Origin: Minisyncoccota bacterium | Lineage (GTDB): Bacteria > Patescibacteriota > Minisyncoccia > Phycocordibacterales > Phycocordibacteraceae | NCBI GenBank assembly: GCA_018062165.1 | Contig: JAGOSU010000045.1 | Coordinates: 1-5,360 of the forward strand | DNA: 5,360 nucleotides | Direction of reading: 5' to 3' | In this document: one piece after another, positions 1-4,513 of the stretch | Layout of the letters: the number at the start of each line of letters is the position of its first letter | How positions within the stretch are numbered: the first letter of the stretch is position 1 | Program-made: the position numbers and the translations under genes | The notes under the pieces: model-generated | Database searches by the model: none | What the model saw: only the letters and a program-made list of their open reading frames with translations | Told to the model about the DNA's origin: nothing

Positions 1-10
1 GTGTACTCTT

Positions 11-142
11 TTACATCCAGGTCCGGTATTTCTTAGTGTGCTTGCCGCCCTTAAGCATGTACAACAGCGTTTCAGCGAGCTTCACCAACCTGACAATGAG
101 GTACGAGAGAACGTATACGGGGATAAGGATGATTTGAATCAT
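11..142 (-). CDS. possible small membrane peptide, 43 aa
   Basis: I do not recognise a family. The frame opens with ATG (complement of 140-142) and ends with TAA (complement of 11-13); a TAA stop lies in frame just upstream, so this is the only ATG start. Residues 2-17 (IQIILIPVYVLSYLIV) are uniformly hydrophobic and could form one membrane helix. A second hydrophobic stretch around residues 22-30 (LAETLLYML) looks amphipathic, with R18 and K21 between the two. The last 13 residues are strongly basic (K31, K34, H35, K37, K38, R40) and end in TWM. A hydrophobic helix followed by a basic tail fits a small protein with its C-terminus in the cytoplasm. No Shine-Dalgarno is at a usable distance, as is true of most genes here. 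It lies on the same strand as the PNPOx-like gene, 145 bases downstream. The hydrophobic-then-basic composition makes chance less likely, but at this length a spurious frame cannot be excluded. Confidence 0.38.
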   Translation of the reverse strand: MIQIILIPVYVLSYLIVRLVKLAETLLYMLKGGKHTKKYRTWM

Positions 143-185
143 AAATGATCGTTATTCCTAGAACGGGGCGTAACCTGAATGTGTC

Positions 186-208
186 AAAAAAAGCGGTACC
201 TACCTTGT
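186..208 (-). terminator. weak intrinsic terminator candidate
   Basis: On the minus strand the run AAGG-TAGGTA-CC(g)CTT is followed at once by seven T residues (complement of 186-192). The stem is only about seven pairs, with one bulged G and a small loop, so it is a poor terminator by usual standards. It would be suitably placed to end the HAD-HAD-PNPOx transcript before the small ORF. Confidence 0.22.
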
Positions 209-271
209 CTGTAGCTGCTATAACTGTGCGGAATGTCCCGAGGTCGCGATGGTCTGACGAGAACTATCGGT

Positions 272-280
272 AGTATAGCA
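272..280 (-). promoter_or_regulatory. possible extended -10 promoter
   Basis: The minus strand reads TGCTATACT, an extended -10 (TGn followed by TATACT), just after the stop of the PNPOx-like gene. No good -35 is seen at 16-18 bases upstream, which extended -10 promoters can tolerate. Transcription would start near 265 and read toward the 43-aa ORF with a leader of about 120 bases. Confidence 0.28.
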
Positions 281-287
281 CAACGCC

Positions 288-719
288 TTATTTACTCGTC
301 CGAACGGTCTTTCCGGAAGGTTGTGTCCAGTCAGTAAAGCGCCACCAGGTGGGGGTGAAGGTGAAGAAAAGGTCGTCTGAGGTAGCGTATTTCTCCCTCT
401 TCTTAGGGAACTTCATGAAATAGGCCTCTTCGAGAGCATCTCCCTTAGGGAGTAGGCTCGCCACCCCATCCAATTGGAAGGTTCTCATGTCTGCTTCGTT
501 GCTTCCTACGACAACTGAAGCTCGGACTGACTCTTTTGCCTTCAGTGCCTCGCTCTTACGGTAGGTGCTGCTGGTGAGGAACAGAAGAGTCAGCGGGTCT
601 TCTGCATGCGCGAAGTGCACGGTAGCCGCATGCGGAGAGCCGTCGGGCATTTCAAGCGCAATCACGCAGACGTTCTGGCTCTTGAGGTACTCGAGGATGT
701 CTTTGTCCATATTATGCAT
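288..719 (-). CDS. pyridoxamine 5'-phosphate oxidase-like (FMN split-barrel) protein
   Basis: A 143-residue protein with the layout of a single-domain PNPOx-like split barrel. The core strands are visible as VCVIALEMPDGSPHAATVHF (residues 17-36), LTLLFLTSSTYRKSEALKA (43-61) with the Ser/Thr and Arg/Lys residues that in this family contact the FMN phosphate, SVRASVVVG (64-72), and FQLDGVASLL (81-90). It ends in a Trp-rich PTWWRFTDW segment (123-131) found in many short members. Family members bind FMN or F420-like flavins, or sometimes heme, and carry out oxidoreductions on small molecules; substrate cannot be read from sequence, and a true role in vitamin B6 synthesis is unlikely at this length. 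The first ATG overlaps the 3' end of the HAD gene by 8 bases. A second Met at residue 4 would start 1 base after that stop and fits equally well. Both imply translational coupling; no Shine-Dalgarno is seen. Confidence 0.85.
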   Translation of the reverse strand: MHNMDKDILEYLKSQNVCVIALEMPDGSPHAATVHFAHAEDPLTLLFLTSSTYRKSEALKAKESVRASVVVGSNEADMRTFQLDGVASLLPKGDALEEAYFMKFPKKREKYATSDDLFFTFTPTWWRFTDWTQPSGKTVRTSK

Positions 720-1269
720 AGCGGGCCATCGTTCGCTTGAACGAAGCGAAGTCTGTATAGAGGAAGGCGTTCATTCCTACGGCCTTTGCGCCATTCACGT
801 TCTTCTCGGCATCATCAATAAAGAGTATTTCTTCAGGAGCAACGCCGCATCTGCGAGCAGCTTCTTCAAAGATATCCCTGTTGGGCTTCAGCATCTTCAG
901 GTCTGAGGAGATGAGTATTGGATCGAAGTCCTTGAGTCTGTCTGAAGAAATGCGCTCAATCAGATGACGTGGAGCGTTTGAGAGAATGCCCACAGTGTGA
1001 CTTCCAACGAGGTTCGTTCGTATGTAGTCAAAGAGTTCAATGTTGGGTACTGGTGTCTCCATCACCGCTACGCGCATGTCTTCTTCTGTCATGTTTCCTG
1101 CTACTGCAAGGGCGCGCTCATATTCCTCGTTCGGAATGTTACCGATGTCGAGGTCATTGAGTTTGGCAACCCAGGCAGCTCGCTCCCCTTCCGGTAGACG
1201 TTCGTTGATGACTGGGGAGTAGACTGGGGTCCAGAGGACGCCGAAGAAATCAAAGAGGATGGCTTTCAT
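712..1269 (-). CDS. HAD-superfamily hydrolase (subfamily IA-like), motif I DFFGV
   Basis: A 185-residue haloacid-dehalogenase-fold protein. Motif I is FDFFGVL with the nucleophile D7; motif II is ILSNA with S97; motif III is K128 in LKPNRDIF; motif IV is FIDDAEKNV with D152 and D153. A helical cap of about 70 residues (15-85) follows motif I, as in subfamily IA. The residue two after the nucleophile is F9 where phosphatases of this superfamily carry the acid/base Asp. Related IA groups, such as haloacid dehalogenases, have an aromatic residue there, so the protein may be a non-phosphatase hydrolase or a phosphatase with altered chemistry. Substrate unknown. It lies 12 bases after the larger HAD gene and overlaps the flavoprotein gene, so all three are probably co-transcribed. 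A perfect TATAAT lies 6 bases before the ATG, so an additional internal leaderless promoter is possible. Confidence 0.88.
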   Translation of the reverse strand: MKAILFDFFGVLWTPVYSPVINERLPEGERAAWVAKLNDLDIGNIPNEEYERALAVAGNMTEEDMRVAVMETPVPNIELFDYIRTNLVGSHTVGILSNAPRHLIERISSDRLKDFDPILISSDLKMLKPNRDIFEEAARRCGVAPEEILFIDDAEKNVNGAKAVGMNAFLYTDFASFKRTMARYA

Positions 1270-1275
1270 AGGGCG

Positions 1276-1281
1276 ATTATA
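1276..1281 (-). promoter_or_regulatory. TATAAT box 6 bases upstream of the short HAD gene
   Basis: The minus strand reads TATAAT, then CGCCCT, then the ATG of the short HAD gene. With normal -10 to start spacing, transcription would begin at or beside the A of ATG, giving a leaderless mRNA. The hexamer 17 bases upstream (TCGAAG) matches the -35 consensus poorly, so this may be chance; the gene can also be read through from the larger HAD gene. Confidence 0.38.
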
Positions 1282-1965
1282 CTACTTGCCGAAAAGCGCT
1301 TCGACGTTGACCTCTGCCAGAGTCTCGATGCATTCGTTCACTCCTTCAAGGGAGCTGAGTGTTATGTGGGTGTCTTTAGGACCGATGGCGATGATGTGTC
1401 CGATGCCTGCTGCGTGTGCGGACGCAATGCCTGATCGTGCGTCCTCTATCACTACGCATGCTGCAGGATCTAGATTGAGCGCAGCTGCTGCCTTGAGATA
1501 GAGGTCTGGTGCTGGTTTTCCACGCACGGTTCCGTCGTCATAGACAACCTTAGTCATGTCGAACCACGTGCTTAGTCCAAGCATTTCCTCAAAGAAGTCC
1601 ACATTCATCTTCGGGGACGAAGTGGCGATGGTGTACGGGATGTCTTTGCTCTTCAGTTCCTTGAGTAATGCTTCTGAACCAGGAGAGAGCTTGTAGGCAG
1701 CACCCTGCTGCTTGCTGATTTCTTGGTAGGCCAGCTCCTTCTCCGTAGCGGCTTTCTCTAGTTCCTCAGGTGCAAGCTCCCTTCCATGCAGGAACTCAAA
1801 GATGAGCTTGTTGGTGCGGCCGTGCACTGAGGTTGCGAACTCCTCTTCGGTGAGCGTGCGGCCCATTATCTTCCGGCTTATGTCACGAAACACCTCATCG
1901 TGGAGGTGTTGGTCAATGACCAAGACGCCATTGAAGTCGAAGATGAGGCCCTGTAAAGGATTCAT
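1282..1965 (-). CDS. beta-phosphoglucomutase-like HAD hydrolase, motif I DFNGV
   Basis: A 227-residue protein, the usual length for beta-phosphoglucomutase-type HAD phosphatases/mutases. Motif I is IFDFNGVLV with nucleophile D10; the alpha-helical cap spans about residues 17-90 and includes HGRTN (48-52); motif II is ATSSP with T115/S116; motif III is the family-typical GKPAPDLYL with K150; motif IV is VIEDARSGI with E174 and D175, followed by AHAAG (183-187). These point to a cytoplasmic sugar-phosphate phosphatase or phosphomutase. The second Asp of motif I is replaced by N12. Asn occurs here in some natural HAD groups, but in beta-PGM itself this residue is the acid/base catalyst, so mutase activity is doubtful and slow phosphatase or phosphotransferase activity is more likely. 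Start ATG is preceded by TATACT at 6 bases and by AAGGAGG at 14 bases. It is the first gene of the three-gene leftward cluster. Confidence 0.9.
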   Translation of the reverse strand: MNPLQGLIFDFNGVLVIDQHLHDEVFRDISRKIMGRTLTEEEFATSVHGRTNKLIFEFLHGRELAPEELEKAATEKELAYQEISKQQGAAYKLSPGSEALLKELKSKDIPYTIATSSPKMNVDFFEEMLGLSTWFDMTKVVYDDGTVRGKPAPDLYLKAAAALNLDPAACVVIEDARSGIASAHAAGIGHIIAIGPKDTHITLSSLEGVNECIETLAEVNVEALFGK

Positions 1966-1971
1966 GCGAGA

Positions 1972-1977
1972 AGTATA
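1972..1977 (-). promoter_or_regulatory. TATACT box 6 bases upstream of the larger HAD gene
   Basis: The minus strand reads TATACT, TCTCGC, ATG: the same -10/6-base/ATG geometry as at the next HAD gene. It would give a leaderless message starting at the ATG. No good -35 is seen; the region 16-18 bases upstream is AAAGCC-like. Confidence 0.38.
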
Positions 1978-1979
1978 CC

Positions 1980-1993
1980 CCTCCTTGAGGAGG
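1980..1993. repeat. perfect 6-bp inverted repeat containing AAGGAGG (minus strand)
   Basis: CCTCCT and AGGAGG are separated by 2 bases; as a hairpin this would be five G/C-rich pairs with a 4-base loop. It fills the 33-base gap between the stop of the zinc-ribbon gene (1999) and the start of the larger HAD gene (1965). On the minus strand the downstream arm is a perfect Shine-Dalgarno-like AAGGAGG, 14 bases before the HAD ATG, paired to its own complement. There is no T-run, so it is not a typical intrinsic terminator. It may attenuate or regulate read-through translation. Confidence 0.5.
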
Positions 1994-1998
1994 AGGCT

Positions 1999-2409
1999 TT
2001 ACTTCTTCTTGGTTACCTTTTTGAGAACCTTCTTGAGCGAGGTCTTCTCAGCAACAGGTGCTTTGGTGGCCTCCATAAGCTGGATGAGGCGCGCAAGCTT
2101 ATCGTTTACACCCTGCATCTGCGTCTTCAGCTCCTGCATGCCGCGGTCATCGCGAGGAGGTGCTGAGTTGAAGGAAGGGCGTGGGGCAAAGTCGCGCTTA
2201 GGACCAAAGGAAGAGCGAGGAGCATCGTCTTTGACGAAACAGTTGCTACAGAAAATAGGCTTCTTGCCGTTTGGGCGGAATGGCACTTCGCACACGTTGT
2301 TACATTTGCTGCAGTTAGCCTTGTGCATTTCCTTAGGGCCGCTAAAGCGGTCCTGACCTCCACGATTGAAGGACGGCTTCGAGTAACGGGGTTTTGAGTA
2401 ATCGGACAT
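1999..2409 (-). CDS. CxxC-x17-CxxC zinc-ribbon protein with coiled coil and Lys-rich tail
   Basis: A 136-residue protein in four parts. Residues 1-27 are polar and rich in Ser, Arg, Lys, Pro and Tyr. Residues 30-58 carry C33-x2-C36 and C54-x2-C57 with exactly 17 residues between the pairs, the signature of the CxxC-x17-CxxC domain; the linker EVPFRPNGKKPIF (41-53) is the conserved part of that family, and a fifth Cys (C40) is present. Residues 60-90 are low-complexity, with repeated basic/Pro/Phe patches. Residues 88-113 (start MQELKTQMQG) look like a short coiled coil, followed by a basic tail ending SLKKVLKKVTKKK. The four Cys should bind one zinc ion. The family is frequent in Candidate Phyla Radiation genomes and its function is not established; the basic, disordered ends suggest nucleic-acid binding or ribosome association, which is inference. 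A later Met (M28) exists, but the upstream start is supported by a promoter and by composition matching the rest. Confidence 0.88.
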   Translation of the reverse strand: MSDYSKPRYSKPSFNRGGQDRFSGPKEMHKANCSKCNNVCEVPFRPNGKKPIFCSNCFVKDDAPRSSFGPKRDFAPRPSFNSAPPRDDRGMQELKTQMQGVNDKLARLIQLMEATKAPVAEKTSLKKVLKKVTKKK

Positions 2410-2432
2410 GTGTAGGAGGTTATGTTTATTGG

Positions 2433-2461
2433 ATTATGACATATTCTATACGCGAACACAA
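2433..2461 (-). promoter_or_regulatory. promoter for the zinc-ribbon gene
   Basis: On the minus strand TTGTGT (-35, complement of 2456-2461) and CATAAT (-10, complement of 2433-2438) are separated by 17 bases, and the -10 is preceded by TGT, giving an extended -10. Transcription would start near 2426, about 17 bases before the ATG at 2409. The short leader contains CCTCCT instead of a Shine-Dalgarno. Confidence 0.42.
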
Positions 2462-2463
2462 GA

Positions 2464-2496
2464 TTGTCGTGCGATACGTACAGAAACTAGTATAGA
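2464..2496 (+). promoter_or_regulatory. promoter region of the pseudouridine synthase gene
   Basis: TTGTCG (2464-2469) lies 18 bases before TAGTAT (2488-2493), which overlaps TATAGA (2491-2496). The latter is only 8 bases before the ATG at 2505. Either -10 gives a leader of a few bases or none. GTATAGA here is an inverted copy of TCTATAC at 2445-2451, so the two divergent promoter regions are partly symmetrical. Confidence 0.35.
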
Positions 2497-2504
2497 GTGC
2501 ACGT

Positions 2505-3248
2505 ATGGAACTCACCTTCCCGATGCGTATCAATAAGTATCTCGCCCACACAGGTCATGCGACGCGTCTGGGAGCTGATGCGCTTATCAAGGAAGGAAAG
2601 GTGCTCATCAACGGTCGTCGAGCTGCCCTTGGCGACCAGGTTCAACAAGATGACGTGGTAGAGGTCAAAGGCGGCGCTAAGCGCACTGCGGCACACGCCT
2701 ACTTTGCGTATCACAAACCACGTGGTGTCATCACCCATTCTCCGCAAATGGACGAGGAGGATATAAAGAGTGCGACAGGAACGATTCCGGAACTTGCCGG
2801 CACCTTCCCTATCGGACGCCTCGACAAGGATTCAAGTGGACTCATCATCCTTACTAATGATGGGCGCGTTACCGACCGCATGTTAAACCCACGATACGAA
2901 CACGAAAAACAATATGTGGTACGTACGGTGCGCCCACTACGCACGAACTTTAAGCAGTATATGGAGATCGGTGTCGATATCGAGGGTTATCACACCAAAC
3001 CTTGTAAGGTGCAGATTATGGGCGAGAAAGTCTTTCGTATCACCCTTACTGAAGGCAAGAAGCATCAAATCCGTCGAATGGTGGTTGCGATGCACAATGA
3101 AGTGCGCGACCTGGAGCGCACCGCCATCATGAACGTTACGCTGGGAAAACTTAAGAAAGGTGCGTGGCGGAAGATTGAGGGGGCTGAGCTTGCGACTTTG
3201 TTGAGTTCGCTTGGTCTGCAAGACAAGGGCGGAGCGAAAATTGGCTGA
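2505..3248 (+). CDS. rluF: RsuA-family pseudouridine synthase, RluF-like
   Basis: A 247-residue cytoplasmic enzyme that isomerises a uridine in rRNA to pseudouridine. An N-terminal S4 RNA-binding domain covers about residues 7-55 (MRINKYLAHTGHATR, then IKEGKVLING). The catalytic domain follows: YHKPRGVITH (69-78), the catalytic loop FPIGRLDKDSSGL with D107 as the nucleophilic Asp, EKQYVVRTV (134-142), FRITLTEGKKHQIRRM (177-192), and LERTAIMNVTLGKLKKGAWR (203-222). The GRLDKDSSGL loop and the LERT.IMNV...G.WR block resemble the RluF group (23S rRNA) more than RsuA or RluB; this sub-assignment rests on memory and is less sure than the family. The first ATG (2505) is used here; family members usually start at the equivalent of M7 (ATG at 2523), so either start is possible. 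It is monocistronic, divergent from the zinc-ribbon gene and convergent with nirK. Confidence 0.9.
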   Translation: MELTFPMRINKYLAHTGHATRLGADALIKEGKVLINGRRAALGDQVQQDDVVEVKGGAKRTAAHAYFAYHKPRGVITHSPQMDEEDIKSATGTIPELAGTFPIGRLDKDSSGLIILTNDGRVTDRMLNPRYEHEKQYVVRTVRPLRTNFKQYMEIGVDIEGYHTKPCKVQIMGEKVFRITLTEGKKHQIRRMVVAMHNEVRDLERTAIMNVTLGKLKKGAWRKIEGAELATLLSSLGLQDKGGAKIG

Positions 3249-3286
3249 TTGCTGGCTGTGTGGTCGGAGGCAGGGCAAGGGTTTTA
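3249..3286. other. convergent intergenic gap, no clear terminator
   Basis: Only 38 bases separate the stop codons of the pseudouridine synthase (plus) and nirK (minus). A GGGCA (3273-3277) can pair with TGCCC (3297-3301), but the loop is about 19 bases and there is only a four-T run (3282-3285). I see no standard rho-independent terminator for either gene. Confidence 0.5.
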
Positions 3287-4510
3287 TTAGTGTCCGTGCC
3301 CAGGCATTATCACCCCGTCGTATATTTCTTTATTCTCCTCCCCTGTGACCTTAAGAACACCCCATGCCCCTTTCTCCATGCGAGCAAGCGCATGGTCTAC
3401 AAAGACATAATTGCCAGGAACCTGAAGGTCGAATTCAACGACAGTAGCTCCTCCTGCCGGTACGATGGTCGTTTGTACATCTTCATGAGGAGTCGCAGAA
3501 AGTGAGGCTTCGGGGAAGACTTTGTCGAACACTTCTCCAATAACATGGAAGGATGAGACGAGGTTCACTCCCCCGTTTCCGAAGTACACACGGGCTGTTT
3601 CTCCCGTTTTTGCTTGCATGTGATCAGCCAATCCTCCTACACGTCCGTTGAATGTGATGTAGGAAGGATTACCGTCGAGCATCGCTTGAGCGTCAAAGAG
3701 TTGCAGTCCTTTGCGTCCTGTCCCTCCTACTGAATAGTATTCACCTTGCATGACATAGTATTCATGGTCAACTTTCGCAAGTCCCTCCTTTGGTTCGACG
3801 AGAATGAGGCCATACATTCCGTGCGTCATGTGATTGGCAACGTTCGGCGTCGCACAATGATAGACGAATACCCCAGGATGAAGTGCTTTGAAGGTCACAG
3901 TTGCTGTTTCTCCGGGAGCAACCATTGTTGAAACCGCGCCACCACCAGGACCCGTCACCGCATGAAGGTCGATGTTGTGATGATGAAGGCTCGTCTCATT
4001 GTTGTGGAGCGTGAGCTCAACCGTATCTCCTTCACGCACTCGAATGAAAGGTCCGGGGATCTTCCCATCAAAGGTCCAGTAATTGACGAACACTCCAGGT
4101 GCCATTTCTGCGACAACCTCCTTAGTTTCAAGTGCCACCTTCACAACTGCCGACTCCGTTCGGTCAATCGGAAGAGGAACCTCATTCGGATCTCTTGCGA
4201 TATCAGGAACGCGTTCAAGTTTGTCGAAATGAGTAAACAGGCTCCACACGTTTCCAAACGGTAATACGGGTCCTTCCGCGGGTCCGTACGTGGTAAGTCC
4301 TAGCGGATACTCGAACGCGCGTGGCAAACCGTTTGGCACATAGAATACGACCGAAGCAGCAATGAAGACGATGACAAGCGCGACGCGCATCCAGCGCCAG
4401 CGCAAATGACGCAAAGCAAGATAAATAAAGAGCGCGGCGAATATAAAAGCAACGAAGATGCCTGCGACTTGAACGAAGTAGGACCAGGTGTACCCGAAGA
4501 GTTGAAGCAT
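3287..4510 (-). CDS. nirK: membrane-anchored copper-containing nitrite reductase (NirK, AniA-type)
   Basis: A 407-residue enzyme reducing nitrite to nitric oxide. Two membrane helices (about 11-34 and 42-59) flank a basic loop RHLRWRWMR, which by the positive-inside rule puts both the N-terminus and the catalytic part outside the cytoplasm. After a linker (60-120) come two cupredoxin domains (about 121-240 and 245-390). Ligands by alignment to known NirK: type-1 copper H178, C219, H227, M232; type-2 copper H183, H218 and, in domain 2, H373; catalytic D181 (HNIDLH) and H322 (SSFHVIGE). The C-x7-H-x4-M spacing and the following GMYGLILVEPKEGL match the Neisseria AniA-type subgroup. All key residues are present, so it should be active. 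AniA is a lipoprotein and most NirKs have a cleaved signal peptide; the two-helix anchor is different. The start lies 3 bases after the ArsR-type gene, implying one operon and coupled translation. No cytochrome or azurin donor gene is next to it. A multicopper oxidase of other function is less likely given the complete NirK set. Confidence 0.93.
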   Translation of the reverse strand: MLQLFGYTWSYFVQVAGIFVAFIFAALFIYLALRHLRWRWMRVALVIVFIAASVVFYVPNGLPRAFEYPLGLTTYGPAEGPVLPFGNVWSLFTHFDKLERVPDIARDPNEVPLPIDRTESAVVKVALETKEVVAEMAPGVFVNYWTFDGKIPGPFIRVREGDTVELTLHNNETSLHHHNIDLHAVTGPGGGAVSTMVAPGETATVTFKALHPGVFVYHCATPNVANHMTHGMYGLILVEPKEGLAKVDHEYYVMQGEYYSVGGTGRKGLQLFDAQAMLDGNPSYITFNGRVGGLADHMQAKTGETARVYFGNGGVNLVSSFHVIGEVFDKVFPEASLSATPHEDVQTTIVPAGGATVVEFDLQVPGNYVFVDHALARMEKGAWGVLKVTGEENKEIYDGVIMPGHGH

Positions 4511-4513
4511 AGA

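Larger units (their letters stand above)
143..287. other. intergenic stretch with weak promoter- and terminator-like signals
   Basis: This 145-base gap separates the PNPOx-like gene from the small ORF. I find no tRNA-like fold and no convincing reading frame. On the minus strand it holds an extended -10 element near its upstream end, a weak stem followed by seven T residues in the middle, and a consensus -35 hexamer TTGACA (complement of 182-187) that lacks a good -10 at 16-18 bases. It could carry a promoter or leader for the small ORF. Confidence 0.5.

Noticed and set aside
182..187. Consensus -35 hexamer TTGACA on the minus strand upstream of the small ORF
   Set aside because: No acceptable -10 hexamer lies 16-18 bases downstream (candidates are GTTCTA or TTCTAG), so I did not call a promoter.
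1802..2356. 184-codon plus-strand open frame spanning the larger HAD gene and the zinc-ribbon gene
   Set aside because: It lies antisense to two well-supported genes and crosses their intergenic gap; its product is Ser/Arg/Leu-rich with no domain pattern, as expected of a shadow frame.
2414..2438. AGGAGG followed by ATG and five codons on the plus strand upstream of the pseudouridine synthase
   Set aside because: The spacing of 2 bases is too short for a working Shine-Dalgarno, the peptide is five residues, and the site lies upstream of the proposed plus-strand promoter, so it would not be transcribed in that direction.
2127..2459. 110-codon minus-strand frame overlapping the zinc-ribbon gene and its promoter
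   Set aside because: Out-of-frame shadow: the zinc-ribbon frame holds the conserved CxxC-x17-CxxC signature, and this frame runs through the divergent promoter region.
3273..3301. GGGCA...TGCCC hairpin as a terminator between the convergent genes
   Set aside because: Five pairs with a loop of about 19 bases, and no U-tract following the stem on either strand.
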